Assembly: GCF_024437745.1 (NCBI RefSeq)
Contig: NZ_JANFNY010000037.1
Span: 1 to 46,831, forward strand
Origin: Roseomonas sp. GC11
GTDB lineage: Bacteria > Pseudomonadota > Alphaproteobacteria > Acetobacterales > Acetobacteraceae
Length of the DNA: 46,831 nucleotides
Direction of reading: 5' to 3'
The translations under genes and the position numbers were made by a program. The notes below the pieces were generated by a model, which was given only the letters and a program-made list of their open reading frames with translations, did not search any database and was not told the origin of the DNA. How positions within the stretch are numbered: the stretch's first letter is position 1; each line of letters opens with the position of its first letter. This document shows positions 8,126-15,626 of this stretch, piece by piece.

Positions 8126-8695
8126 ATGTCCAGCAACATCCCCCCGACCCATGTGGCCGTCGCGACCAGCGAATCGGTCGCGTTCGAGCGCCTCGAACAC
8201 GCCATCGACGCGGTCCGGTGCCTCACCCGCCCGCTGACCGACAGCGCCGCGGGCACCCGGCAGGACGTCCTGCAATGGGCCCGAACCTCTTTAGAGGCGT
8301 GGGAGCAGCGTGAACTCGGCGCTCAGTCCGAAGAGTGGGTTGGGAAGCTCAGGGCCGACGGCGATGCCTTTGCACTTTGCGAGCCTGCGCATATGGGCGG
8401 CTGGCCCCTGATGTTCTTCGGTGACCTCGCCGCAGCCGAGGCCGAGTGCACGGCCCTGCAGGTTGCCCTGCCTGGTTGCCGTGTCACTCGCGTGACTGTC
8501 CGTCAGGCACTCGGGTGCCTGCTGGCGGCCGGTGGCGCAGTTGGCGCCCCCTGGTGGGTCGCGACCAGCCGAATGAGCTGGTGCGTGGCGCCGGGATACG
8601 AGACACCGGTCCTGTGGCTTGACGAGGCGGCTGAACTGCGCGGCACCCTACACCGCGTGCCGGTCGTCGAACTCGTTGTGCGACTGGCGATCTAG
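8126..8695 (+). CDS. Hypothetical protein
   Basis: About 189 residues, not recognised. It is mixed alpha/beta with several Trp and Cys residues. A Gly/Ala-rich hydrophobic stretch (QALGCLLAAGGAVGAPWW, near residues 130-150) looks buried rather than clearly membrane-spanning. The start at 8126 is supported by CAGGAGG followed by ACCCC and the ATG; this GGAG-N-CCCCATG pattern recurs in many genes of the element. It is the first gene rightward of the origin, with an 89-bp gap to the next. Confidence 0.55.
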   Translation: MSSNIPPTHVAVATSESVAFERLEHAIDAVRCLTRPLTDSAAGTRQDVLQWARTSLEAWEQRELGAQSEEWVGKLRADGDAFALCEPAHMGGWPLMFFGDLAAAEAECTALQVALPGCRVTRVTVRQALGCLLAAGGAVGAPWWVATSRMSWCVAPGYETPVLWLDEAAELRGTLHRVPVVELVVRLAI

Positions 8696-8784
8696 CCTCG
8701 GACTGGAGCTCGCAAGGGTCGCTTGCGAGCAGGCCGATAACCCTGGTCGGAACGGCCCACCTTGCCTGACCGACCGAGGCACGC

Positions 8785-9240
8785 ATGACCCTAGCCAACG
8801 ACAGTGCAGAACTCGCCCCCACTTTCGGTTGCGCCGTCGGCGCCCGCCAACCGTTGTTCGATTCGAACATGGACCGCAGTCGCCTTTCGGATGACCCGGT
8901 CCGGAGCCTCTGGGCCGCCGTGGTGCACCAAGCTCTAACAGACGCCTGGTGGATGCACCCTGCGGAAGGCGCCTGGCTGCCAGGACAGCCGCAGAGGCAG
9001 TGCCTACGGGCATGGAACCGATGCGAGGCCCTCGCCTGGATCTCCGGCGGCGTGCCGCCCCCAGAAAGCGACGGAATGGCTCTCCAGGCGGTCTGCGAAA
9101 TGCTTGGATGGAGCATGCCACCAGTGCGGGACAAGCTGGTGGGGATCCTGCGGAGCCGCAGCGCGCTCCACCGACACCTGCTGGACAGGATGCTTGTGGC
9201 ATCACAGCCACAAGAAAGCCGTGAGAAAGCGGCTTTCTAG
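8785..9240 (+). CDS. Hypothetical phage protein
   Basis: About 151 residues. The layout LWAAVVHQALTDAWW ... AWNRCEALAWISGG ... LQAVCEMLGWSMPPVRDKLV is familiar from small uncharacterised proteins of alphaproteobacterial phages, in which a conserved helix is followed by a RAxxWL-like turn and a C-terminal HTH-like pair of helices (residues about 40-120). The function is unknown; a DNA-binding role is possible. It is preceded by a weak GAGG ribosome site and followed by the operator-bearing gap. Confidence 0.55.
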   Translation: MTLANDSAELAPTFGCAVGARQPLFDSNMDRSRLSDDPVRSLWAAVVHQALTDAWWMHPAEGAWLPGQPQRQCLRAWNRCEALAWISGGVPPPESDGMALQAVCEMLGWSMPPVRDKLVGILRSRSALHRHLLDRMLVASQPQESREKAAF

Positions 9241-9300
9241 CCGCTTATATTCATCTACATCGTTGCAGCATTGCGTTGGCGATAGGCACACTGGACACAA

Positions 9301-9319
9301 GGTTAGCGCAACGCTAACC
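9301..9319. promoter_or_regulatory. Palindromic operator copy 1 (GTTAGCG-N3-CGCTAAC)
   Basis: Perfect arms GGTTAGCG (9301-9308) and CGCTAACC (9312-9319) around CAA, 23 bp upstream of the start of the 9343 gene. GGCACACT lies 16 bp upstream of it, and the same octamer lies 18 bp upstream of copy 2, which suggests a shared promoter element. The other copies are at 9946-9968 and 45290-45306. Confidence 0.75.
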
Positions 9320-9342
9320 GTCTGACTTTGGGGGAGCAGCCC

Positions 9343-9630
9343 ATGTCCGACACCGTAAGCCTGCAAATCCGAGCGCCCGACGGCGCCGCCATCTGGTCCG
9401 GACCAGCGGACAGCAAGCGTGCCATCCTGCTCGCCGGACGGCACCTGCTGCGGGAATGGACGACGCGGAGCGTTCACTGCTCGGCGTGGCTCCTGGACAA
9501 GCAAGGCGAGATCGACGTGGCGTTTGACCTCGCGGCCATGTGGACTGCGCGCGCGGTCAACGACACCCGCGCCACTCCAGGCGCGATGCGGCGCCGGGCG
9601 GAACGACGGATGCAAGAGAAGGCGGCATGA
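9343..9630 (+). CDS. Small hypothetical protein in the operator-controlled XRE operon
   Basis: About 95 residues, not recognised. The first 65 residues suggest alternating strands (VSLQIRAPDGAAIWSG, CSAWLLDKQGEIDVAFDL) and the C-terminus is basic and helical. The start at 9343 follows GGGGGAGC by six bases. Its stop overlaps the ATG of the XRE gene (ATGA), so the two are translationally coupled. The palindromic operator just upstream suggests control by an HTH protein, perhaps the downstream gene product itself. Confidence 0.6.
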   Translation: MSDTVSLQIRAPDGAAIWSGPADSKRAILLAGRHLLREWTTRSVHCSAWLLDKQGEIDVAFDLAAMWTARAVNDTRATPGAMRRRAERRMQEKAA

Positions 9631-9845
9631 ACACCCCCACGCCCCGCAGCGGATGGACCGGTGGGGACCTGCGCGCATGGCGGCAGCGCATGGGCTGGTC
9701 CCAGCCGCTCGCGGCCGCCGAGCTGGGCATGCATGAGATCAACCTGAGCAAGCTGGAGAACGGGCGCCAAGCAATCCGCCCCACTGTCCGCCGCCTCGCT
9801 GAGTGCCTGGAACTGCTGGCCGCGAGGGGCATCCCAGCGCCCTGA
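9627..9845 (+). CDS. XRE-family HTH transcriptional regulator (72 aa)
   Basis: About 72 residues, almost all one XRE domain: LRAWRQRMGWSQPLAAAELG gives helices 1-2, HEINLSKLENGRQAIRP the recognition helix and turn, and RRLAECLELL the last helix. There is no C-terminal dimerisation or LexA-type cleavage domain. It overlaps the preceding gene by ATGA, and the operon begins with operator copy 1, so autoregulation is likely. Candidate binder of the GTTAGCG palindromes near this operon, the metallopeptidase operon and terS; this link is inference from position. Confidence 0.85.
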   Translation: MNTPTPRSGWTGGDLRAWRQRMGWSQPLAAAELGMHEINLSKLENGRQAIRPTVRRLAECLELLAARGIPAP

Positions 9846-9945
9846 CCCCCTCTCGGGCGCCCGCCGAACGCAGGCGCCCGGATTTCTCACGACGCCATGT
9901 CGAATTGCTCTTGCGAGCGGCGAAGGCGCGGCACACTTCGCCTGT

Positions 9946-9968
9946 AAGGTTAGCGTCACGCTAACCTT
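9946..9968. promoter_or_regulatory. Palindromic operator copy 2 (GTTAGCG-N3-CGCTAAC)
   Basis: Perfect 10-bp arms AAGGTTAGCG and CGCTAACCTT around TCA, 28 bp upstream of the 9997 start. This is the most extended of the three copies. GGCACACT at 9930-9937 is shared with the region upstream of copy 1. Confidence 0.75.
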
Positions 9969-9996
9969 CCCAAAGAGCCCCACGGGAGAGTGGTCC

Positions 9997-10407
9997 ATGA
10001 ACGCCCGGCACATCGTCCACCCCATCCAGCTCCCTGCCACCCTGCGCCCAGTCTGTGCGGAGCTGCAGCGCCGCGGCTTTGCGGTCCTTGAGCGTGAGGG
10101 ACACCTCGGCATCGACGCTCCCCTCTGGATCCTGCCTGATGGCTGCGAGCGCATGTGGGGCGTTCGCCCCCTGGCCAACGACGCCTTCGTCCTCGTTCGC
10201 CCGGATGGTGCCCCTGCCACCGGTGAGGGGTGGCTCGACTGCGCGACCACCGCCCGTGAAATCGGCGCCAGCGTGGAGATCCTCGAAGCCAGGCGCCAGC
10301 GGGCGAGGGTCTCCGGGGTTGTCCCCATGCCCGCCGACGAGGAACTGGAGACCGTCAGCGACTGGGCCGATGCCCAGGCCGCTCGCGCCGAGAAGGGGGA
10401 CGTCTGA
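9997..10407 (+). CDS. Hypothetical protein upstream of the metallopeptidase
   Basis: About 136 residues, not recognised. The N-terminal 90 residues alternate hydrophobic strands and turns (LRPVCAELQRRGFAVLEREG ... WGVRPLANDAFVLVRPDG). The C-terminal 30 residues are acidic and helical. It is preceded by operator copy 2 and a GGGAG ribosome site. Its stop overlaps the next start (TGATG), so it is probably co-translated with the peptidase-like protein and may be its partner. Confidence 0.55.
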   Translation: MNARHIVHPIQLPATLRPVCAELQRRGFAVLEREGHLGIDAPLWILPDGCERMWGVRPLANDAFVLVRPDGAPATGEGWLDCATTAREIGASVEILEARRQRARVSGVVPMPADEELETVSDWADAQAARAEKGDV

Positions 10408-11255
10408 TGCGCGCTCTGCTCGAGAGGATGGGGCTCGCGAGCCCCGTTGGCCGCGTCCTGCGGCCGCTCAGAGTGCACCAGGCGCCTGCCTCGGGTCTTG
10501 CCGATGGCGGCAGCTACCAGCACCGCGAGATCCGATCCGATGCGCCCACGCTGTCGCGGGTGTGCCGCATCGACGCCTGGACACATGGGCTGTCGTGGCA
10601 CGATGTGCAGCAGCCGCTGGATCTGCCCGACCCCCAGTGCCCGGCACGGTTCCAGCCCAGCCACCGCGCGGCGGAAAGCGAGGAGCGGCAGGAGCACATG
10701 GCACGTTGGTGCGCGACGGAACTCGCCAGAATCTGCCCCTGGGTGCAGTGCTACATCGGCCCCCAGCTCGAAGACGAGGATGGGGGAGCGAACTGGGGAG
10801 CTGCCCACTACTGTCTGCCAGGGCAGGATGGCCGTGGCGATACAATCCTCGTGCGCAGTGACCTGAGAGAGGACGACGTCCGCAACACGTTCTGGCACGA
10901 GGCGTGGCACATCATCGAGCGGTTCCTGTCGCCATCGGCGATGGCCGTGGTGGACGAAGCGCTGGTCCGTCGGGGTGGCGCCTGGGGCGGCGCCTCGAAG
11001 CTGCTGACGGATCCGACGAAGCGCTTCCCCCACGCCGGGGAGTTCCGTGGCGAATACATGTCGTCGCACGTTGAGCGTCGCGCCCGGCTCTTCGGCCTTT
11101 GGTGCAGCCTCATTGATGAGGGGGGCGGCATGGTCATCCCCCCGATGGCAACGGGCACCCGGTTCCAGGACTGGCGCGAGATATTCGAGGCCGCACGAAA
11201 CGGGGATTTTAGCCGTCACCTCGTCGAGAAGGGTATGGTTCGCCGCCCCGAGTGA
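10407..11255 (+). CDS. HEXXH zinc metallopeptidase-like protein (ImmA/IrrE or zincin type)
   Basis: About 282 residues. The sequence FWHEAWHIIERF near residues 162-173 contains the HEXXH zinc site. A downstream SSHVERRARLFGLW (near residues 220-235) could supply the third glutamate ligand, as ExxA-F does in ImmA/IrrE proteins. No signal peptide is seen, so it should be cytoplasmic. ImmA-type peptidases cleave XRE repressors to induce mobile elements, and this gene lies between two XRE genes and follows operator copy 2. That makes it a plausible induction switch, but the substrate is unproven. A general zincin domain is the main alternative. A clear terminator follows. Confidence 0.65.
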   Translation: MRALLERMGLASPVGRVLRPLRVHQAPASGLADGGSYQHREIRSDAPTLSRVCRIDAWTHGLSWHDVQQPLDLPDPQCPARFQPSHRAAESEERQEHMARWCATELARICPWVQCYIGPQLEDEDGGANWGAAHYCLPGQDGRGDTILVRSDLREDDVRNTFWHEAWHIIERFLSPSAMAVVDEALVRRGGAWGGASKLLTDPTKRFPHAGEFRGEYMSSHVERRARLFGLWCSLIDEGGGMVIPPMATGTRFQDWREIFEAARNGDFSRHLVEKGMVRRPE

Positions 11256-11281
11256 CTTGTCGGACGTGTTGGTCTACAACT

Positions 11282-11310
11282 GGCCCTGTTCACCCGACAG
11301 GGCCGTTTTT
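11282..11310 (+). terminator. Rho-independent terminator after the metallopeptidase operon
   Basis: Perfect 8-bp arms GGCCCTGT and ACAGGGCC around TCACCCG, followed directly by GTTTTT. It lies 27 bp after the stop of the peptidase gene and ends one base before the ATG chosen for the next XRE gene. Confidence 0.85.
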
Positions 11311-11311
11311 C

Positions 11312-11833
11312 ATGTCCGCCACGCCGGTCTACCATAGCAGCGAGCCGCTCGCAGACTTCGACGCGTCTGCTGGATACCCGCCCGACAGCATCAAGGCCGA
11401 GGTTGGGCGCCGCATCGCCGAGCGCCTGCGGACGAAAGGCTGGAATCAGAGCGACTTGGCTCGGGAAGCGGGGATCGGCCGCGACAACGTCTCGACCTAC
11501 GTCCGTGGCAAATCCTTGCCTGGGCCGAAAATCCTTGCCGCCATCGCAAAGGCGCTGGACTGCACCGCCGAGGATTTGGCGCCAGGCATACACGGCGCCA
11601 CGGCTGCTGGACGCCCGGGCGGCGCCGCGCTGGCAGCGCCGCCCCTCGAGATACGGCAGGTTTCAGACAGTTCGGGCGAAGTCTGGGTCCGGATGCACCG
11701 GCGGATGAGCCTGGAGCAGGCCATGCGGATTATGGCGATACTGGCCGAGACCGCGGTTACGTCTGGCGCGGACGGCTCTGGCTTGGTGACCGGCGGCAGG
11801 CTCCCTGCCCCGCCCGCGAACACCGAACGCTGA
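11312..11833 (+). CDS. XRE-family HTH regulator with C-terminal extension
   Basis: About 173 residues. The XRE domain occupies residues about 28-90: VGRRIAERLRTKGWNQSDLA, IGRDNVSTYVRGKSLPG and ILAAIAKALDCTAEDLAPG. A Pro/Ala linker follows, then a helical C-terminal segment (MHRRMSLEQAMRIMAILAET) that could mediate dimerisation. There is no LexA-type Ser/Lys protease, so RecA-dependent self-cleavage is not expected. The terminator hairpin ends immediately before the ATG, leaving no room for a ribosome site. Either the message is leaderless or a later start is used. It is a candidate maintenance repressor. Confidence 0.8.
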   Translation: MSATPVYHSSEPLADFDASAGYPPDSIKAEVGRRIAERLRTKGWNQSDLAREAGIGRDNVSTYVRGKSLPGPKILAAIAKALDCTAEDLAPGIHGATAAGRPGGAALAAPPLEIRQVSDSSGEVWVRMHRRMSLEQAMRIMAILAETAVTSGADGSGLVTGGRLPAPPANTER

Positions 11834-11837
11834 GTGG

Positions 11838-12521
11838 ATGAAGTTTTTCATCCTCATGAAGTTCGGGCGCCGAGAGCACCTGCAGGACTTCCGCGTGCGT
11901 GGGGCGGTCTACATGCGCTCTTTCGGCTACTTCAAGCGGCTTGAGGGCGATGTGGCTCGTGGCGATCGGCTAGAGGGGACGACCCGGATCCTTCAGCCCC
12001 ACCACGTTGGGAGCTTCGTTCTCGATGCCAGTAGTGCCGGGATGGGCAAGGTTTCTCTGGATCCTCGCGATATGGTGGGACCAATCGAGTTCGGGCTGTC
12101 CGACGAGCACTCAGCCAACATGTTCTGCATGTATCGCCTGGACCGGCCCACGGACCTTTTCCCCATCGACAAGCGTGTCATAGACTTTGGGGACACGTTC
12201 GTCATGGTCACCAACACCAGCGAGTTCCTGAACCGCTTTCGGGCGGCTGCGCAGCGGGCAGGAATGGTGGGCGCCGGAAACAAGGTCGAATACTTCGATC
12301 CTGGCGAATACTCCGGCGAAACCGGCCCTTTCCGAAAGTCTCGGGAATTCGAGTACCAGCAGGAGTACCGGTTCGTCCTTCGCCCCGGGTCTGCCCTTCC
12401 CATCACGCTGCTGCTCGGCAGTTTGCTCGACATCACCACCCCAATTCTGCCCACCGAACGGCTCGACGAGCTGCTCGACTTCACGGCGGACAAGGCCCGT
12501 GCCGCGGGTATCACCTGGTAG
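11838..12521 (+). CDS. Hypothetical protein, possible distant DUF2971-like
   Basis: About 227 residues. The N-terminus (MKFFILMKFGRREHLQDF, then VYMRSFGYFKRLEGD and ARGDRLEG) and a late FEYQQEYRFVLRPG (near residue 172) resemble in layout the DUF2971-type protein at 17180-18001, which has YKYRS near its start and a late EAEWRVMSHPG. The family is not certain. It starts 4 bp after the XRE stop, so it is probably in the same transcript. It has no signal peptide or membrane segment. Function unknown; accessory or abortive-infection roles are conceivable but unsupported. Confidence 0.55.
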   Translation: MKFFILMKFGRREHLQDFRVRGAVYMRSFGYFKRLEGDVARGDRLEGTTRILQPHHVGSFVLDASSAGMGKVSLDPRDMVGPIEFGLSDEHSANMFCMYRLDRPTDLFPIDKRVIDFGDTFVMVTNTSEFLNRFRAAAQRAGMVGAGNKVEYFDPGEYSGETGPFRKSREFEYQQEYRFVLRPGSALPITLLLGSLLDITTPILPTERLDELLDFTADKARAAGITW

Positions 12522-12539
12522 TTCATGAAGAGGAACAGC

Positions 12540-12782
12540 ATGCGTCACTTTACCCCCGAAGAACTTGCAGAAGCTGATGAGCGTGGGAAGGCAGTTGCGA
12601 CTGCACATGAGTCCTTGAGGACCGCACGCGCGAACTTGGTTGCTGCCGCGCTGGCGGGGGTCGACCAGACTTCGTCTCGGTGGGACATGCTCTGCGAGAA
12701 CGTAGAGGCCGCCGCCCGCCGTCGACACCAGGCTCAAGAGGCAGAAGACGATTGGTGGCGGGGCAAAGATTTTAACGTCTAA
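12540..12782 (+). CDS. Small helical hypothetical protein
   Basis: About 80 residues, highly charged and almost entirely helical (EELAEADERGKAVATAHESL ... ENVEAAARRRHQAQEAEDDW), probably a coiled coil. AGAGGA six bases upstream supports the ATG at 12540. It lies 18 bp after the preceding gene and overlaps the convergent integrase stop by 4 bp. Not recognised. Confidence 0.5.
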   Translation: MRHFTPEELAEADERGKAVATAHESLRTARANLVAAALAGVDQTSSRWDMLCENVEAAARRRHQAQEAEDDWWRGKDFNV

Positions 12783-13843
12783 GCCGCCTCGAAATCAGGG
12801 CACAGGGGCTTGGTGGCCACGTGCCGTCGGACCGGCCGCGGCGCTTCGGCGCCCAGCGGCACCGGACCGGCGCAGCCCGCGCGCCGCGGCAGGCGCCCAT
12901 AGTACCGGAGCGTCGTGTCCGCCGCGTGACCGAGCCACCGGGCGCATGCTTCCACGTCACCCGGAAAAGCGTTCCTGGCATCTGCGGCGCGCTGGTGCCG
13001 GATGTCATATGCCGATACTCGGCGGCTCCAACGCCAGCCTGCGAGGTCGGCGATCGCAGCGCTGAGGGTGGCTGGGGCCGGGCCGGTGACGAGCACCGGG
13101 CCGCCAGCCGCCAGCCGCGAGAGGTGCGCCGCCGCCCCCTGCTCTGCCGCCACGCGCAGCCGCCGCCAGGGCTGCCCCTCGATTTCGCCCACCTTGGCGC
13201 CCGGGATCGAGAACACCAGCTCCCCTTCTCCGTCGCGTTCGACGAGGACTCCTGCCCCCACCTCGACCGGCCGGGCGCCGGTGCAGATGAGGACCGCGAT
13301 GGCGTCCAGGTGCCGGTGGTTGGCCGCGACCGCCGCATCCCAGAGGACGTTGAGCCAGTTGTGCGGTAGCGAGGCGAGGAACCTGCGCTTGGACCGGCTC
13401 TCGGCTGCGCGGGTTCTCCCGGCTTCGAGGCGCTGGGTCAGGCGGCTGGGCGCCCGGTCGCCGGGGCGCTCCGCCAGCGGGTCCGATGCCCGGGAGATCG
13501 GGTATGCTTCGGCCTGCGCGAGCCAGAGGCGAACCCGGGTCAGCCTGTCGCGGACGTCGGCATCTGGGACCGGCGGCCGGAGAGCCAAGATGGCTTCGAC
13601 AAGTTCACCGTGGACGTGGCGGCTCCACGCACTCCGGAGCTGGGCGTAGTACGCCCGGCTGTTCGTGAGCTGCTCCAGTGGCGGGAACGAGCCATCTGCC
13701 TGGCGTCGGGCGAGGATGCGGTCCGCGACGCGGCGGTACTCCCGCGCGGTCGAGGGGGCGACGTCGCCGGGGGATGCCGCACGCATGGCATGGACGGCGC
13801 GGCGGAGAAGGTCTTGGGTCTCCGTAGACAGGGCAGGGCGCAT
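12779..13843 (-). CDS. Tyrosine recombinase / phage integrase family
   Basis: About 354 residues. The N-terminal 190 residues would be the core-binding SAM-like domain. The catalytic domain holds TGARPVEV (first catalytic Arg), VSAYDIRHQRAADAR (box II, with Tyr at the usual first-His position and Arg-His following), ARWLGHAADTTLRYYG (His/Trp region and the nucleophilic Tyr). I chose the ATG at 13843 because GGAGAG lies seven bases upstream; a longer frame reaches 13957. On a circular plasmid it may resolve multimers or integrate at a host site. The repeated CAAATG motifs just upstream could be its binding sites. Confidence 0.85.
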   Translation of the reverse strand: MRPALSTETQDLLRRAVHAMRAASPGDVAPSTAREYRRVADRILARRQADGSFPPLEQLTNSRAYYAQLRSAWSRHVHGELVEAILALRPPVPDADVRDRLTRVRLWLAQAEAYPISRASDPLAERPGDRAPSRLTQRLEAGRTRAAESRSKRRFLASLPHNWLNVLWDAAVAANHRHLDAIAVLICTGARPVEVGAGVLVERDGEGELVFSIPGAKVGEIEGQPWRRLRVAAEQGAAAHLSRLAAGGPVLVTGPAPATLSAAIADLAGWRWSRRVSAYDIRHQRAADARNAFPGDVEACARWLGHAADTTLRYYGRLPRRAGCAGPVPLGAEAPRPVRRHVATKPLCPDFEAA

Positions 13844-13858
13844 GGGGTGCTCTCCGGT

Positions 13859-13940
13859 GGCAAATGATGCTGGGCGGCGCGGGCATTTGCCGGGCGGCCC
13901 ATATCCATGCCTCAAATGATGCCGTGGCCATTTGCATGGC
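13859..13940. repeat. CAAATG repeat cluster next to the recombinase, candidate recombination site
   Basis: Four related short elements lie within about 80 bp of the recombinase start: GGCAAATGATGC (13859-13870), GGCATTTGCC (13882-13891, containing the inverse), TCAAATGATGCC (13912-13923), and GGCCATTTGCATGGC (13926-13940, inverse). Mixed direct and inverted short sites beside a tyrosine recombinase gene are typical of attP or dimer-resolution (res/cer-like) sites, or of operators for autoregulation. Confidence 0.45.
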
Positions 13941-14335
13941 ACTTGCTGGAGATGCACCCTCTAGCGGGCAGATAGCCGTTAGGAAGCGGTTAACCGCCGG
14001 TATCATACGGTGCGGATGCAGGGCATAGCATCCAGCATTTTGAACGGGTTAGGCGGCACCGCCTTCGCTCCTGTCAACCAACGCGTCAACGCGTTGTGCG
14101 AAGTGGGGGCGGAAGCCCTGAACGCCAGTCGCCGCAGTATTCGTAGCAGTCGTTCACACCCTGCCGCCGCTGGAGCAGCTTGGCGCTCAGAAGCTCGGAC
14201 GTCCCCTCAAGAGGATGATTGCTTCCTTCTGGGACAACCCGGACCAAGAGACGTGCTGACTTTGCCAGCCTAGACAGTTTTGATGTCGTCGGTTAGATAG
14301 CGGTTATCTACCCGCCACCAAGCGAGGAGCAAGCT
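13941..14335. other. Repeat-rich intergenic region between recombinase and parA
   Basis: About 395 bp without a gene I can support. It contains the 12-bp palindrome GCGGTTAACCGC (13986-13997), a CAACGCGT direct repeat at about 14080-14096 and the parA-proximal inverted repeat at 14294-14310. Positions 14131-14264 can be read in one frame as a plausible protein tail ending LGRPLKRMIASFWDNPDQ, but with no start codon and a stop just upstream, so it may be a gene remnant. Confidence 0.4.
14294..14310. promoter_or_regulatory. Inverted repeat upstream of parA, candidate centromere/operator half
   Basis: TAGATA and TATCTA form perfect 6-bp arms around GCGGT, 26 bp upstream of parA. The inner 13-mer, read on the minus strand, is GATAACCGCTATC. 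It resembles GGTAACCGCTACC at 17160-17172 and GGTAGCCGCTACC in every 233-bp repeat unit (201-213, 434-446, 46722-46734). ParA/RHH systems often use such repeats both as operator and centromere. Confidence 0.45.
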
Positions 14336-14965
14336 GTGCCAACAAAGATCGGGCTGCTCGCTCTGAAAGGTGGGGTGTCGAAATCAACGATTTCTCGCGC
14401 CCTGGCTGTCGAACTCGCACGCTCCGGCCTGTCAGTTCGCATCGCGGATCTAGACGTGCTCCAGGGGTCGCAGGTGGACTGGCACCGCGACCGGCTGGGT
14501 GCGGGCCTCTCTCCGACCCCAGCCGTCCAACTCCACCCCGATCTCGGCGACGCTCTGGCACATGCAAACGGAGCCGACGTCCTCGTATTCGACGGACCAG
14601 CCCGGGCAGACCGGGAGACGGTCGCCATCGCAAAGTCGTGCGACCTGGTCGTCATCCCCGCAGGCGCCGCGCTGGACGACCTGCGTCCAGCGGTCCGTGT
14701 GGCGCATTCGCTCGTTAAGGCCGGGATCCCGGCCGCGCGCATCATCTGCGCCCTGAGCCGGATCTCGACGGACACCGAGGCCGAGGCCGCCAGGGGGTTC
14801 TTGACTGAGGCGGGATACCGCGTGGCTGAAGGGTATCTGCCGGAGCGAGCGTCCTACCGCGTCGCTCAGAACTCGGGTCGCGCGGTGACGGAAGTGTCGG
14901 CGCCGACGCTCCGCGCGGCCGCCGAGAGGGTCATCCAATCCATCATCGACGCGCTGCCGGAGTAG
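14336..14965 (+). CDS. parA: ParA-family partition ATPase (small, type Ib)
   Basis: About 209 residues, the usual size of type Ib ParA proteins without an N-terminal HTH. The deviant Walker A is KGGVSKST (residues 11-18), followed by RIADLDVLQGSQVDW (Walker A-prime Asp), DVLVFDGPAR (Walker B) and SCDLVVIPAGAALDDL. It moves plasmid copies over the nucleoid with a small centromere-binding partner. The start is GTG at 14336 with GAGGAG upstream. The RHH gene follows after 6 bp, forming a parAB-like operon. Confidence 0.9.
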   Translation: MPTKIGLLALKGGVSKSTISRALAVELARSGLSVRIADLDVLQGSQVDWHRDRLGAGLSPTPAVQLHPDLGDALAHANGADVLVFDGPARADRETVAIAKSCDLVVIPAGAALDDLRPAVRVAHSLVKAGIPAARIICALSRISTDTEAEAARGFLTEAGYRVAEGYLPERASYRVAQNSGRAVTEVSAPTLRAAAERVIQSIIDALPE

Positions 14966-14971
14966 CCGACC

Positions 14972-15271
14972 ATGGCCATCGACGCATCCAAGCTCAAGAG
15001 GCGCCTTCCCGCTCCGCCCCCGGCGGACGAGGGGGCGGCAGGCATCGAGCAGGCGCCACAGCCTGGCCCTGTTGCTGCGTCGGCGCCAGCGGTTGCTGAG
15101 CCAGGGCCGGTTCTCGACGGCCGGAGCCTGCGGGCAACCGGGCGGACCCTGCAGCTGAACATCAAGGTTACGGCCGCGACGAAGGCCACGATTCTACGGC
15201 TTGCCAAGGAGCGCCATCAGCTCGTCGCCGAGGTCATCGAAGATGCCATAGAGGCATTAGTGTCTAAGTAG
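14972..15271 (+). CDS. Small RHH-type partition partner (ParB/ParG-like)
   Basis: About 99 residues. The first 55 are Pro/Ala-rich and probably flexible. The C-terminal 43 read GRTLQLNIKVTAATKATILR then LAKERHQLVAEVIEDAIEAL, a strand and two helices in ribbon-helix-helix layout. A mobile N-terminal tail plus C-terminal RHH is the architecture of ParG-like centromere binders, whose tail stimulates ParA ATPase. Its position 6 bp after parA supports this role. Such proteins also repress their own operon, probably at the inverted repeat near 14294. Confidence 0.75.
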   Translation: MAIDASKLKRRLPAPPPADEGAAGIEQAPQPGPVAASAPAVAEPGPVLDGRSLRATGRTLQLNIKVTAATKATILRLAKERHQLVAEVIEDAIEALVSK

Positions 15272-15404
15272 CCGATAGGTCGCGGCTAGGAAGAAGATAT
15301 CAAGCAGGGAGATAGCATGGCTTACGAAAGTTCCCATGTTCTCCATTTACCCCACGGTGTTTCGTGGTGCAGGTTGGTGCCGCATGTTGCGGTAGAGGTT
15401 TGCC

Positions 15405-15626
15405 ATGGCGAGGCCCAAGGGGCGCCGTCCGGATATACGGCTGAGCGTGTCATTCGACCCCAAGACACACGACGTCCTCGGTGCGATGGCCCGAGCAAAC
15501 GACGCCACGATCGCCTGGGTCGTCCGGCGCGCCGTGGCAGACTACGTGGCGCAGCACCAGGCATCCGCCGAACCCGAGTTGCCCTTGCGGCGGACGGCCG
15601 CAGCGCCCGCGCAGGCGCCGCGATGA
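15405..15626 (+). CDS. Small RHH/CopG-like protein coupled to restriction enzyme gene
   Basis: About 73 residues. PDIRLSVSFDPKTHDVLGAM gives the strand and first helix, and ATIAWVVRRAVADYVAQH the second helix of a ribbon-helix-helix fold. The tail is Pro/Ala/Arg-rich. GTAGAGG six bases upstream supports ATG 15405. Its stop overlaps the restriction enzyme start (ATGA), so the two are coupled. It could be a control protein for the restriction-modification operon, taking the place of the usual HTH C-protein, or a second partition-type RHH protein. A longer in-frame reading upstream of the endonuclease (from 15317) has no good ribosome site and overlaps this gene. Confidence 0.65.
   Translation: MARPKGRRPDIRLSVSFDPKTHDVLGAMARANDATIAWVVRRAVADYVAQHQASAEPELPLRRTAAAPAQAPR

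Noticed and set aside
15317-15622. N-terminal extension of the restriction enzyme frame
   Set aside because: Overlaps the RHH gene, lacks a ribosome site and has unnatural composition; the ATG at 15623 overlapping the RHH stop is better.
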